64,000 nt of DNA from contig CAZJXP010000001.1 in NCBI GenBank assembly GCA_964550175.1, positions 310,001-374,000 of the forward strand, read 5' to 3'. The stretch is from DSQK01 sp964550175. GTDB lineage: Archaea > Nanobdellota > Nanobdellia > Woesearchaeales > ARS49. The first letter of the stretch is position 1, and each line of letters opens with the position of its first letter. The position numbers and the translations under genes are program-made. Below are positions 8,122-16,470 of this stretch, in pieces. The notes under the pieces are model-generated. The model was not told where the DNA came from, did not search any database, and saw nothing but the letters and a program-made list of their open reading frames with translations.

Positions 8122-8222
8122 CTTTTTACCGCCCAAAACTTTTTACCGGCTCTTTTTGTCGTAGTGTCGTTTCAACTATAGCGAACGACGACTCAAAATC
8201 TGCGCAGGCGAGCAACGTGAAG
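8122..8222. repeat. Family A repeat, compound copy
   Basis: Has two left arms in tandem, CTTTTTACCGCCC (8122) and CTTTTTACCGGC about 20 bases later, then the core with CGACTCAAAATCTGCGC and the alternative ending GAGCAACGTGAAGG. It lies between aif2a and nop10. Confidence 0.8.
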
Positions 8223-8285
8223 GAGAGCAAGTACGCTCAATATCTGCTCGTAAGCTTCTTAAACAACCCCTACTACTATCATCCC

Positions 8286-8462
8286 ATGCGACGCATACTG
8301 TACTGCCCGAAGGACAACCTGTTCACGCTGAAGGAGAAGTGCCCCACGTGCGACGGAACGACCGTAACTACGCAGCCGCCGAAGTACTCGGTGGACGACA
8401 AGTACGCCGATTACCGAAGGGAAGCGAAGAAACCCGCGCGCAAAGAGGCCGGACTCCTATGA
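8286..8462 (+). CDS. nop10: H/ACA RNP protein Nop10
   Basis: Starting at the ATG at 8286 gives a 58-residue protein, MRRILYCPKDNLFTLKEKCP onward, with CPTC and PPKYSVDDKYADYRR, which is textbook Nop10. It binds Cbf5 in the box H/ACA pseudouridylation particle. An upstream in-frame start would add 23 residues not found in the family, including a segment next to the repeat; I reject it. The stop overlaps the PAC2 start (ATGA). Confidence 0.95.
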   Translation: MRRILYCPKDNLFTLKEKCPTCDGTTVTTQPPKYSVDDKYADYRREAKKPARKEAGLL

Positions 8463-9214
8463 GCTGGACTTTTGTCAAGACCGGCAGCGTCAAGCTCAAG
8501 CATCCTGTGTTGATTGAAGGCTTACCTGGAATCGGCAACGTCGGCAAAGTCACGGCCGACTTCATCATCGACCAATTGAAAGCCAAGAAAGTGGGCGAAT
8601 TCCACGGGCATTCGATTCCTCATAGCGTGTTTGTGAACGAGAAAAACGTCGTGGAACTGCCGAGAATCGAGCTCTACGCGTCTACTGAAAAGGACGCTTT
8701 GATATTGACCGGCGACGTCCAGCCGTTGTCCGAAGAAGCCTGCTTCGAGTTCTGCGAACTCGTCCTGAAGGTCTGCAAGGAGCTCCATTGCCGCGAAATC
8801 ATCGCTTTAGGCGGAATCGGGCTGAAGCAGGTGCCGAAAAACCCGAAAACTTACTGCACCGGAACGGACAAGAAAACCGTTTTGGCGTTCTCGAAATCAA
8901 CCGGCGTGTCAAACCGAATCTACGGCATCGTCGGGCCCATCATAGGCGTGTCCGGCGTGATTGTCGGGCTTGCTGGACGCGAGAAAATTGAAAACATCGC
9001 GCTGCTGGCAGAGACCTACGGCCATCCGATGTACCTCGGCGTCAAAGGAGCGCGAGAACTGTTGAACGTCTTGAACAAGTATTTGAAACTCAAACTGAAG
9101 CTCAGCAAGCTCGATGAGGACATCAACGAGCTCGAGGACGAGATGATGACGCGCGGAGATTTGCCGAAGATACGCAAGTTCCCGGGCAAAGGCGAAACGA
9201 GCTACATCGGATAA
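8459..9214 (+). CDS. PAC2-family proteasome assembly chaperone-like protein
   Basis: A 251-residue protein with the PAC2 motif LIEGLPGIGNVGKVTADFII near the N-terminus, CREIIALGGIG, and IVGPIIGVSGVIVGLAG, then a C-terminal coiled segment. Archaeal PAC2 proteins are linked to proteasome assembly. Translationally coupled to nop10 by an ATGA overlap, as in many archaea. A second PAC2 gene lies at 51162-51863. Confidence 0.92.
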   Translation: MSWTFVKTGSVKLKHPVLIEGLPGIGNVGKVTADFIIDQLKAKKVGEFHGHSIPHSVFVNEKNVVELPRIELYASTEKDALILTGDVQPLSEEACFEFCELVLKVCKELHCREIIALGGIGLKQVPKNPKTYCTGTDKKTVLAFSKSTGVSNRIYGIVGPIIGVSGVIVGLAGREKIENIALLAETYGHPMYLGVKGARELLNVLNKYLKLKLKLSKLDEDINELEDEMMTRGDLPKIRKFPGKGETSYIG

Positions 9215-9228
9215 AAAAAGGTGAGAAG

Positions 9229-9678
9229 ATGAACTGGAAGTTTATTGCTACGGCAGTTGTTGTTGGATTGGTCGCGTTCGCGCTGACGCCATTGCTCTGG
9301 ACGCCGTCGCCCGACGTCGTCGTCAATTCCGCGCAGAAAGCCGGATTTATGCTGCTGATATTCCTTGAAGCGCTGTTCTTCGGATTCGGCTGCGCGTTCG
9401 TCATCTATGGGATGCGTCCGCTGCTGCACGGCAGGCGCGGACTCGTGTTGCCGTTCGCGTCCATCGCGTGGTTGGTATTATCTTGGTGGCCGCACGACCA
9501 GTTCCACATGGCGAACGGAATGAACATCAACGGACTGTTGACCATCGACTACACGTTCCACCTCGCGAACATCCTTGCCGCGTTGGTGCTGCTGCGCTTC
9601 TTCTGGAAGCAGCTCGAGCACGGATCCGAGAGACGGGACGACGGCATCCGCCGCGGCGGATTCGAAGTCTGGAAGTAA
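9229..9678 (+). CDS. Hypothetical membrane protein, about four TM helices
   Basis: A 149-residue protein with hydrophobic segments at about residues 5-25, 40-60, 70-88 and 110-128, and a charged C-terminus. GGTGA precedes the ATG and the gap from the PAC2 gene is 14 bases, so it is likely the last gene of the aif2a-nop10-PAC2 operon. Contains SWWPHDQFHMANG, a His-containing loop. Family not recognised. Confidence 0.7.
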   Translation: MNWKFIATAVVVGLVAFALTPLLWTPSPDVVVNSAQKAGFMLLIFLEALFFGFGCAFVIYGMRPLLHGRRGLVLPFASIAWLVLSWWPHDQFHMANGMNINGLLTIDYTFHLANILAALVLLRFFWKQLEHGSERRDDGIRRGGFEVWK

Positions 9679-9757
9679 CGCACACTTGTGTGCGGAATTG
9701 ACGCAGAAGCGTCAATAGGTCACTATCTTTTTATATTCTTGATTTTACTGTTTTATC

Positions 9758-10045
9758 ATGCTTAAATTGGATTTAGAGCCGTTCGCGGACAAACGCATTA
9801 GTTATGCGTTCAACTCCGATGGGCTTATTCGCGGCGTGCGAGACGATTATGCGTTCCGGTGGAATAGGGTGTATGAGGAGATATTTTTGGTTGGGTCCGT
9901 GCCGTTGCACCAAAAACTTGACGGGCTGACGCGCAAACTGCTGCCGGAGTTCTTTCCTGTGCTTGGGAGCGACCGGATGATTTACACGGTTAATAGAAAG
10001 ATAATTGCAGTTGAAAGTCTATCTCGGATGAGATTTGTTGAGTGA
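9758..10045 (+). CDS. Hypothetical protein
   Basis: A 95-residue soluble protein of unknown family, beginning MLKLDLEPFADKRISYAF. A TATA-like TTTTTATATTC (from 9729) lies ~28 bases upstream of the ATG. Codon use resembles neighbouring genes, so I take it as real. No functional motif seen. Confidence 0.6.
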   Translation: MLKLDLEPFADKRISYAFNSDGLIRGVRDDYAFRWNRVYEEIFLVGSVPLHQKLDGLTRKLLPEFFPVLGSDRMIYTVNRKIIAVESLSRMRFVE

Positions 10046-10106
10046 ATCTTCTGAATTTGATTTAACGGCGGCTGTGCTGGCCGGTTGAAACGCGATTGTG
10101 TTCTTA

Positions 10107-10155
10107 GCGGCGGTGTTGGCCGGGCTGCAGCCGAGCTGCGCCCGCCAACCGCCGC
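10107..10155. repeat. G+C-rich hairpin repeat (family B), copy 1
   Basis: GCGGCGG (10107) pairs with CCGCCGC (ending 10155), with further internal pairing of TTGGCCGGGC and GCGCCCGCCAA. The same hairpin recurs at 11955 and, inverted, at 26953. It is followed by AATGGTCGAG; copy 2 is followed by GGAAGGTCG. It lies in a 270-base stretch without genes between a hypothetical gene and L44e. Confidence 0.75.
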
Positions 10156-10285
10156 ACTAATGGTCGAGTTTATTTTGTTGAAACCTATTCGACGTGTTCC
10201 GACATTGTGAAAACGAGGGAAGGGTCTTAACCATGCTTGCGAAGCAAGCATCCTATTTCTTCGCTTCCGGAGTTTGAACAAGAAG

Positions 10286-10315
10286 GAATTTAATCAAATT
10301 TTGGAAAAATTTGAA
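10286..10315 (-). terminator. Putative 3' end signal after L44e
   Basis: Directly after the L44e stop, the minus strand reads a U-rich tract with a weak AAATTT hairpin. The same ~29-base sequence, with one change, recurs at 12137-12165 after the S-layer gene, so it looks like a conserved termination or processing element of strongly expressed genes. Confidence 0.55.
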
Positions 10316-10627
10316 CTACTTGAATTCAACTTTCTTGGCTCGCCAGGCGATGCCGGCGATGTGCATCTTAGAACAGATCTTGCAGGTGTAGCGCAAATCG
10401 ACCTTCTTGGAGGTCTTACGGCCTGCGAGGCGCCATCTTCCGACAGGCGGTCGCGAATATCGGCCGTGGTTGCCCGCTCCCGCGGTGTGGCGGGCTTGCG
10501 CGCGCTTACCCCAAGACTGCGGATGGGCCGATCCCATGGTTCGTGCCTTAGCCTGCTCGACCTTGTGCTCGGTGTGCTTCTTGCACTTCGGACAGAATGT
10601 GTTGCGGATCTTCGGCAAAACGACCAT
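10316..10627 (-). CDS. rpl44e: Ribosomal protein L44e
   Basis: A 103-residue large-subunit protein starting MVVLPKIRNTFCPKCKKHTE, with the zinc-binding pairs CPKC and CKIC and the basic middle typical of L44e (L42A in eukaryotes), near the E site. ATG at 10627 chosen over a TTG two codons earlier. A TATA box (CTTTATAAACC, minus strand, around 10650-10660) lies ~27 bases upstream. Confidence 0.95.
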   Translation of the reverse strand: MVVLPKIRNTFCPKCKKHTEHKVEQAKARTMGSAHPQSWGKRAQARHTAGAGNHGRYSRPPVGRWRLAGRKTSKKVDLRYTCKICSKMHIAGIAWRAKKVEFK

Positions 10628-10668
10628 AGACAAAAGACCTGATGGGGGGTTTATAAAGCTTTCGCGTT

Positions 10669-11088
10669 CTAGAACGTCTTGTTGTACAGCTCAAATCCCT
10701 CTGCGCCCCACGCGATCATGCCGCCTTTGAGGTTGTAGAGGTTCGTGTAGCCTAACGCTTTCAGTTGCTCTATCGCTGCGAGGCTCATCCTTCCGGAGCG
10801 GCAATACGCGAGGATGGGCGTGTTTTTGTCGACGGGAAGCTGGTCGAGATAGCTCGCGATGTTTTCCCAATCTTCGATTATTGCATCCGTGTTTTCTATC
10901 GCCCCTTCGTACGGCGCGTGCGTGTTGAGGACAAACAATCCGAGCTCTTCTTTTTGCGCGAGAAGCGCTTTCGCTTCACTAGGAGTTAAATCTTTGAATC
11001 CTGCTGCGCCAGGCGCGTCAGCTTGAATCGGGGCTTGCGCGCACGCGGCCAAAAGAACGAGGCTGATGAGCAAAATGTTTCTGAGCAT
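10669..11088 (-). CDS. Rhodanese-domain lipoprotein
   Basis: A 139-residue protein with a signal peptide and lipobox-like LLAACAQ (Cys ~16), then a rhodanese fold: FKDLTPSEAKALL at its start, and the active-site loop YCRSGRMS with the catalytic cysteine. Rhodaneses bind persulfide sulfur; the lipobox suggests an outer-surface membrane anchor. The -LKALGYTNLYNLKGGMIAW tail is diagnostic. Its substrate is unknown. Confidence 0.88.
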   Translation of the reverse strand: MLRNILLISLVLLAACAQAPIQADAPGAAGFKDLTPSEAKALLAQKEELGLFVLNTHAPYEGAIENTDAIIEDWENIASYLDQLPVDKNTPILAYCRSGRMSLAAIEQLKALGYTNLYNLKGGMIAWGAEGFELYNKTF

Positions 11089-11125
11089 AGAACTGCAATG
11101 GTTATTGAATATAAAAAATGAATGT

Positions 11126-11869
11126 TTATGAAGTCTCTACGGCCGCGCCTTGCTCGATCCAAATGTCGGCAATCTCGGACGGGATACTTGCCGTTTGGTT
11201 CGGCTCGAACGGGCCGTAAGTTTCCATCTCCATGCCGACAACTTGCGGGACGGACTGTAAGAATCGGACATACTTTGCGCCGGATGATTGGGCATTGGTT
11301 TGCGCCGTCTGCGCCGAGAGGTTCGCGCTCGTCATCGTATGGCTGCCCGGAGCCGGGCGCGTCAGATCTTCCACGACCGGTGCCTGATGATTGAACGAGG
11401 TCGAGAATGACAAATGCGACAGGTGCGGATCCTTGAGCATCAGCAGGTTTTGCAGCACACCCATGCGGAATGTATCCAACGTCGCGACCATTTGGTCGAA
11501 CAATGCTCTTTCTTCCATCAGCAGGTTCGTAGTGTCGATGATGTTGGCGTTCGTGCGGGAACGGTTGAGCGCCATGTCGATGATCTTCTTTTCGCGACGC
11601 TCATACAATTCCTTGACGAGGCGGTGGATGTTGTGCAGCTCCGTCTGGAGTCTTTGATGCTCATTCATGCTGAACACGTCGTTCTTCAGCCCGCTGCCCT
11701 TGTAAGAAAGGTCCTTCTCGCGCAGATACGAGACCGTCTGCAAAAGGAATTGCGGGTCGAGGTTCTGCAGCTCTTCCTTGCCCTTTTCGCGCCGCAGAAG
11801 CTCGTAAAGCTTCTCGTACGTAAGAACAACCTCTTGTGATGACTTTGACGAAATCGTCAAGTCCTGCAT
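11126..11869 (-). CDS. gins51: GINS complex subunit (Gins51-type)
   Basis: Part of the replicative CMG-like helicase with MCM and a Cdc45/RecJ homologue. The N-terminal helical A domain (YEKLYELLRREKGKEEL, then LVKELYERREKKIIDMA) is followed by a linker and the small B domain YVRFLQSVPQVVGMEMETYG with PFEPNQTASIPSEIADIWIE, the A-B order of Gins51/Sld5. ATG at 11869 has GGGGGA upstream; a GTG at 11881 would be almost leaderless relative to TTTTAAA at ~11905 and is the alternative. Confidence 0.88.
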   Translation of the reverse strand: MQDLTISSKSSQEVVLTYEKLYELLRREKGKEELQNLDPQFLLQTVSYLREKDLSYKGSGLKNDVFSMNEHQRLQTELHNIHRLVKELYERREKKIIDMALNRSRTNANIIDTTNLLMEERALFDQMVATLDTFRMGVLQNLLMLKDPHLSHLSFSTSFNHQAPVVEDLTRPAPGSHTMTSANLSAQTAQTNAQSSGAKYVRFLQSVPQVVGMEMETYGPFEPNQTASIPSEIADIWIEQGAAVETS

Positions 11870-11954
11870 TATATCCCCCACAGCAAGCTAAGATTCGAAT
11901 TGGTTTAAAAGAATTGCTGTGGTACAGTGGGAAATTTGATGCTTTGATGATTCT

Positions 11955-11993
11955 AGCGGCGCCCCTGGCGGCGTGCGCGCGCCAGCGCCGCAC
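11955..11993. repeat. G+C-rich hairpin repeat (family B), copy 2
   Basis: AGCGGCG...TGGCGGCG pairs with CGCGCCAGCGCCGC. Copy 1 at 10107 has the same outer arms and similar flanks. The surrounding 11,882-12,199 stretch has no gene; apart from this hairpin and the 3' element at 12137 I see only small hairpins such as GTTTCCGAAGGAAAC. Confidence 0.65.
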
Positions 11994-12136
11994 GGAAGGT
12001 CGCGTCGTTCTTGTTACAATTTGTTCGATGAGATAAGCGCACGGAAGTGGTTCTGACTGTGTTGAGCTGAGAGAATGTCTTATTCCTGTTTCCGAAGGAA
12101 ACAGATATCAATTGTTTCTCGAAGCGAGACACGGAA

Positions 12137-12165
12137 GAATTTAATCAAATTTTAGAAAAATTTGA
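12137..12165 (-). terminator. Putative 3' end signal after the S-layer gene
   Basis: On the minus strand, shortly after the S-layer stop, a T-rich stretch (12166-12183) is followed by CAAATTTTTCTAAAATTTG, an 8-bp hairpin with a 3-base loop. It nearly repeats the sequence at 10286-10315 after L44e. Confidence 0.6.
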
Positions 12166-12199
12166 AAAAAATAAAAAAAATAAAAGAAGATTGTTGGCT

Positions 12200-14662
12200 T
12201 TAGACAACGGCGCTGACCGAGATGTCGGTCAACGTGGTGCCGGTCACTCGTACTTCGCTGCCCTTGAGGGTCGAAGCGTAGTCCTTGTAGTTCGCAAGAA
12301 CTCGGGTGACACGTCGCGTGTCGAGGGCGCTGTATCCAGCCGCCAAGAGGGCTACCTTTCCGGTGTCCGCCTTGTACAACTTGATGATACCTTCGCCTTC
12401 CTTGAAGCCTGCGCCACAGTCCGCCGGGTTGCCCATCAAGGCAGCCGCAACGGTGTTTGCACACGGTCCACCGACAACAACGAGGTTCTGAGCTGCCCAG
12501 TCAGTGACATCCTTGTCGAGCTTTGCGCTTCCGACAGGGATCTGCTGAACTTCGACACTCTCAAGACCGCCGCTTGACGTGACCTTAGCTTCGGCTTCGC
12601 CGACAAAGATCTGACCGAATCGGTAGCTGTCCGGGTAGGTGATCTTCGCGAAGTCGTTGTTCTCGGAGTCAAAGTAGATCTCCGTAGACCAGTTCGTCAC
12701 GTAGTATTCGTGGTCGTCGTCCGCTTCTGACGCGTCAACTGCGCTCGCGATGAACGCGTTGTTGATGGTCGGGGCGCCAACATTGATGTCATCATCAGCG
12801 CTGTCGTAAGACAGGCTGAAGTTGAGGATGTTGTCCGTTCCCGCGCCGTTCTCGCCGTAGCCGTCCTCAGTCTCTTCCGTCAAGGAAAAGATTCGGTCGT
12901 TGGTGAATCCAGTCAGGTTAGCGTTGCCCGCCATACCGGAAAGGATCAATCCGCCTTCGTCGTTCAAGCTCGTTTCCGCAAGTTCTGATGTCGATTGCGA
13001 AATCGTGGTGAAGTCGAGGATCGCGGCCGTTGTGCCGGAACCCGTTCCACCTGAGCTGTTCGTCACAGTCAAGACGATTGAACCCGCGCCGGAGCCCAAG
13101 TCGATTGTTTGCGCGCCGAGCGGCAACAATGCGCTTGAGTTTGACGAGGTAAAGTCGTCTTCACTGGTGCTTCCGTACGTGACGTCCTTCAGCGAGATCT
13201 TGCTGTCGGAGGTGTCGAAGTCCAAGATTTCGATCACGTGAGCTTCGCCGCCCGACGTGATGAGCAAGAACTGAACACCTTCGCACTCGGTGATGGAGGT
13301 GACGAAGTCACAGTCCTGGCCTTCCAGCAAGAACCTGTCCTTCAAGTCGCTTCCAGTTCCGAGCACCATCAAGTTGGAGTCGTTCAAGTGCCACTCGATC
13401 TTGACGTCCTTGCCATCGCTGTTCAAGAACTTCAAGGTCGCGGTGCTGCCCGAGGCTTCCAAGTCGATCGCTTCCGTCTTTTCGGTGGACAAGCCATCGA
13501 AGTAGAACGTAAACGCGTCAAAGACCGGTTCGGTGAAGTGGTCTCCCTTTGCGAGGAAGATGTCGTCATCCGGTTCGTACTGCATTTGTATCGCAGTGAT
13601 GGAGTTGCCATCGCCCTGGATATCAACAGACGAGCCGTCGATTTCGACGCCGTTCAACTTGACTTCGTTTCCGTCCTCGATTTCGAGTTCGGTCGCGCCC
13701 AAGTTGACTTCACAAACGTCGGTGTCCTTGCCTGCGCTGTGCACGACGATTGCGTCGGTCACACCGAGCTGGATTCCGTTGACGGTCTTGGTCTGTCCGA
13801 CATCAATCCATTGGATGGTGCCGTCGACGCTGATTCCACACTTGTCTTCGTCTTCGTTGACGTCAACGAGAACGAACGTGTGCGAACCGCCCGAGATTTC
13901 ACGGGTCAAGGGTTCGTCTTGTGACATCCATCGAGTCGTGTCGCCGGCCAACATCGTGATCTTGTCGATCGCGGTGTTCGTCGTACTGACAAACTTGGTT
14001 TCGGTGATGGTGTACTCCTTGCCCAAGATGCTGATCTTGGCCGTTTCGAAGTCTGCGTTGACGGTGGTCGCCGACGTGTTGTCGTAGTCCACGTCATCGT
14101 TGAAATCGATGGTGTAGTTGTACATGTTTGCGTTGTCCGCGAAATACAAGTAGGCTCCGGCCATTTCAGCGTCGTCGTCATCTTGCGTGAAGATGAGCTG
14201 ACCTGAGTTGCCGATAAACCTGACTTCCTGATCGTAGTCGACCTTGTTCTTGGTCGCGCCTTCGTCCTCGTCTAAGACGCCCTGAGCCAACAAGCTCGGC
14301 AAGTCGGTGTCATCAAGCGTCGTGTCTTGCACGAACTGGATGAATCGGTTGTAGCCGACGTGGGTTCCGGTCTTGTCAATCTTGACGCCCTTGTCAATGA
14401 CTGAGACGCCGGTTGCGCCTGCGACTGCGGTCTTCTTGACCGCGGCTGCCTGCAGACCCGCTGCGAGTTCGATCGAACCGACAACGTCAGATGTCTTTGC
14501 GAGCTCACCGACTACAATCGCTCCCTCGAAGACGCCGTCCTTGATGAACAGCGGCGACGGGTACTGCGACAAGTCTTGTGCAGCTGCGCCGAATATCGTT
14601 GCGCCAACCATGGCTAAGCCAGTGGTCAAGGCCACGATCTTCTTGGTATTTATTGCCTTCAT
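12200..14662 (-). CDS. S-layer protein
   Basis: An 820-residue acidic secreted protein forming the probable cell-surface array. The N-terminus MKAINTKKIVALTTGLAMVG... ending ATIFGAAA is a signal peptide; the mature part starts QDLSQYPSPLFIKDG with VVGELAKTSDVVGSIELA, matching archaeal S-layer N domains. The C-terminus has NLVVVGGPCANTVAAALMG and KVALLAAGYSALDTRRVTRV, the S-layer C domain. The middle is beta-rich, with acidic Asp/Glu runs and a few cysteines. GGAGGTG precedes the ATG. Expected to be very highly expressed. Confidence 0.93.
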   Translation of the reverse strand: MKAINTKKIVALTTGLAMVGATIFGAAAQDLSQYPSPLFIKDGVFEGAIVVGELAKTSDVVGSIELAAGLQAAAVKKTAVAGATGVSVIDKGVKIDKTGTHVGYNRFIQFVQDTTLDDTDLPSLLAQGVLDEDEGATKNKVDYDQEVRFIGNSGQLIFTQDDDDAEMAGAYLYFADNANMYNYTIDFNDDVDYDNTSATTVNADFETAKISILGKEYTITETKFVSTTNTAIDKITMLAGDTTRWMSQDEPLTREISGGSHTFVLVDVNEDEDKCGISVDGTIQWIDVGQTKTVNGIQLGVTDAIVVHSAGKDTDVCEVNLGATELEIEDGNEVKLNGVEIDGSSVDIQGDGNSITAIQMQYEPDDDIFLAKGDHFTEPVFDAFTFYFDGLSTEKTEAIDLEASGSTATLKFLNSDGKDVKIEWHLNDSNLMVLGTGSDLKDRFLLEGQDCDFVTSITECEGVQFLLITSGGEAHVIEILDFDTSDSKISLKDVTYGSTSEDDFTSSNSSALLPLGAQTIDLGSGAGSIVLTVTNSSGGTGSGTTAAILDFTTISQSTSELAETSLNDEGGLILSGMAGNANLTGFTNDRIFSLTEETEDGYGENGAGTDNILNFSLSYDSADDDINVGAPTINNAFIASAVDASEADDDHEYYVTNWSTEIYFDSENNDFAKITYPDSYRFGQIFVGEAEAKVTSSGGLESVEVQQIPVGSAKLDKDVTDWAAQNLVVVGGPCANTVAAALMGNPADCGAGFKEGEGIIKLYKADTGKVALLAAGYSALDTRRVTRVLANYKDYASTLKGSEVRVTGTTLTDISVSAVV

Positions 14663-14850
14663 TCAAACACCTCCGTGTTTTTGCTGTATTAGTGGTATTA
14701 AATCGCAGTCGGGTTTCCCCGTTAGGCGTATTTAATCCTCGTGTAAAGAACCCACACTTTCAAAAGTATGGATTCCTCTCTAGTGTTCGTTGGGAAAGCT
14801 CTTCCAACTGAACTTAATGGTACTTTTTTGGATGGTTTATAAGATTTTCG
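14663..14850 (-). promoter_or_regulatory. Promoter and leader of the S-layer gene
   Basis: GGAGGTG lies 8 bases before the ATG. Two TATA-like boxes are seen on the minus strand: GATTAAATACG near 14727-14738 (leader ~45 bases) and CTTATAAACC near 14836-14845 (leader ~150 bases). The leader contains small inverted repeats such as AAGAGCTTTCCC/GGGAAAGCTCTT. Which box is used cannot be told from sequence. Confidence 0.5.
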
Positions 14851-15035
14851 CAAATGGAGATGAGTCAAAATGACGGTTTTGGTTAATACGGGCTATAAAC
14901 GTGTTTTACGCAAGGTATAATGAGCTGTCACTTTCGAATGGTATGGACCTGAAGTCTTGATTTCGGGTCACAAGGATAGTCAATTCTTCGTTACATTATA
15001 TAGAGTCGTTTTGGTTAAGAACTTAACGAATCTAA

Positions 15036-15053
15036 ACGGGGCGGTAAAAAAGT
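15036..15053. repeat. Family A repeat, right arm only
   Basis: ACGGGGCGGTAAAAAAG matches the right arm of the family A repeat; the left part has decayed. A left-arm-like TACCCCGGCCGTTATTG lies just beyond, at 15090-15106, and recurs near 22912. The rest of the 14,850-15,150 gap shows no gene. Confidence 0.6.
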
Positions 15054-15151
15054 TAGGTAAGAACAGCTGACCAGCCCCCAGCAATAGCTTACCCCGGCCG
15101 TTATTGTCTCGTAAGGCTTAAAAGGAGCATAACCACAGCAAGACTATCCCT

Positions 15152-15234
15152 GCAGGGATACCGAAGTGGTCAAACGGGCGCGGCTTAGGACCGCGTGGTC
15201 TAGGCCTTCGCAGGTTCGAATCCTGCTCCCTGCA
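15152..15234 (+). tRNA. tRNA-Leu (anticodon TAG)
   Basis: Acceptor GCAGGGA pairs with TCCCTGC, discriminator A. The anticodon stem CGCGG/CCGCG closes the loop CTTAGGA, giving anticodon TAG for CUA codons. A long variable arm (TGGTCTAGGCCTTC) marks a class II tRNA, and the T arm is GCAGGTTCGAATCCTGC. No intron and no encoded CCA. Confidence 0.95.
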
Positions 15235-15417
15235 CTTAATTTTGACATCTAGCTTCAGCTCTACTTCCACTACGTCCAATATCACCAGCACTCAAACGCT
15301 GGGCAAAGAACGTGCTGGGACGGGCGATCTTTGTCGCAGAAAACGTGGCAAAAATGAAGGTGACATACAATTCTATCGACGGCAGAAAGTATTAGAACAT
15401 ATAGTTTCTAATATATA

Positions 15418-15657
15418 TTATATGCTGGCATAATCGTGATGGTCGTCCAACCACAAATGCGCGATTTCTTCAAGGCGGTGCACTTGCGCCTCAAGAGCGC
15501 GAAAGTATCTCATATGGTCAGAATTCAACGGATTGAACAATTCAGGATGCTCGGCAAGCTGTTTTGCCAAATCTCCCGCGGCAATCAGCTCCAGGACGCT
15601 TTGGCCGTTCAGCTGGTCAGCAGCGAGGTCGCCATAAAACGATTCGTGAGAAACCAT
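15418..15657 (-). CDS. Hypothetical protein after L37e
   Basis: A 79-residue helical acidic protein (SVLELIAAGDLAKQLAEHPE, ALEAQVHRLEEIAHLW) 7 bases downstream of rpl37e on the same strand, so probably the third gene of the LSm-L37e operon. Family not recognised. Confidence 0.6.
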   Translation of the reverse strand: MVSHESFYGDLAADQLNGQSVLELIAAGDLAKQLAEHPELFNPLNSDHMRYFRALEAQVHRLEEIAHLWLDDHHDYASI

Positions 15658-15664
15658 TGAAGAA

Positions 15665-15865
15665 CTACTTCGTTTCCGCGCGCTTGTGCTTCGGATAGGT
15701 CTTGTTCAGCGTATTCCACTTGTAGCTTCGCTTCTTGGCCGTCTTGCCGAAGCCGCAGCTTGAACACGCCTTGTTTCGGGTGTGGTAGGAGTGCTTTCCG
15801 CAACGGCGGCACATGATGTGCGAGTGGCCCTTGCTTCTCTTTCCGTGCGAATACGTTCCTTTCAT
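15665..15865 (-). CDS. rpl37e: Ribosomal protein L37e
   Basis: A 66-residue large-subunit zinc ribbon: MCRRCGKHSYH and ACSSCGFGKTAKKRSYKWN carry the CxxC pairs and the family's GKTA-K-R-YxWN signature. Located one base after the LSm stop, in the widespread archaeal LSm-L37e pairing. Confidence 0.96.
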   Translation of the reverse strand: MKGTYSHGKRSKGHSHIMCRRCGKHSYHTRNKACSSCGFGKTAKKRSYKWNTLNKTYPKHKRAETK

Positions 15866-15866
15866 G

Positions 15867-16118
15867 TTAGTTTGACGGGGAGATCAAGATGATGTTGTCG
15901 CCGCGGAGGAAAACCGTTCCGAGCTTGCGCTTCATAACACCGTTTTCCATTTCCTCAGCCTGGTCCAAGACCACGTTGATGTGGATGTCGAACGCGTTCA
16001 AGATGCCGACATATTGCTTTCCGCCCTTGGCTTCAACAATGACCTTCTTCTTGCGCGCCTTGTTCAACGCGTCAAGCGGTCGGCTTTGAGATTCAAACGT
16101 TCTTCCTTCATCCATCAT
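15867..16118 (-). CDS. lsm: Sm-like archaeal RNA-binding protein (LSm)
   Basis: An 83-residue Sm fold: Sm1 motif KKKVIVEAKGGKQYVGILNA with FDIHINVVLDQAEE, and Sm2 motif GTVFLRGDNIILISP. LSm proteins form heptameric rings that bind U-rich RNA. The ATG at 16118 follows GGTGAT; a GTG three codons upstream is less likely. Co-transcribed with L37e. Confidence 0.94.
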   Translation of the reverse strand: MMDEGRTFESQSRPLDALNKARKKKVIVEAKGGKQYVGILNAFDIHINVVLDQAEEMENGVMKRKLGTVFLRGDNIILISPSN

Positions 16119-16221
16119 ATTAATCACCCAAAATGGTTAATGGACTGATTTCCTAAAGGGAGCTATTTAAATGTTTGTGTCGCAGGATAACTTATAATAG
16201 TGGCAGGTAAATGCAGTTACT

Positions 16222-16470
16222 ATGGCAACCGGAATGGAAGGCATCCTTATGGGCGTGGCGTGGCTTAACCTGTTCATCCTGGCGCTTGGCCTGATATTCT
16301 TCATTACCGCGATTTTAGGCGTCGTCTTCTGGATTGTGATGATTATTGATTGCGTCAAACGGACGTTCAAGAATGACAACGAGAAAATAGCCTGGATCCT
16401 GATACTGGTATTCTTGCACGCGCTCGGGGCGGCAATCTATTACTTCGTGGTCAAGAGAAAGGCTAAGTAA
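16222..16470 (+). CDS. Small membrane protein with PLDc_N-type domain
   Basis: An 82-residue protein with two membrane helices separated by IMIIDCVKRTFKNDNEKIAW, the hallmark of the small phospholipase-D-nuclease N-terminal (PLDc_N) family of membrane proteins of unknown function. Its 3' end overlaps the convergent oxidase gene by 8 bases. Confidence 0.75.
   Translation: MATGMEGILMGVAWLNLFILALGLIFFITAILGVVFWIVMIIDCVKRTFKNDNEKIAWILILVFLHALGAAIYYFVVKRKAK

Noticed and set aside
8217..8285. Upstream start for nop10 adding 23 residues
   Set aside because: The extension begins in a repeat element and is absent from the Nop10 family; ATG 8286 gives the exact family length.
13238..13924. Long open frames on the plus strand opposite the S-layer gene
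   Set aside because: They are antisense shadows of a gene with clear signal peptide and S-layer domains.
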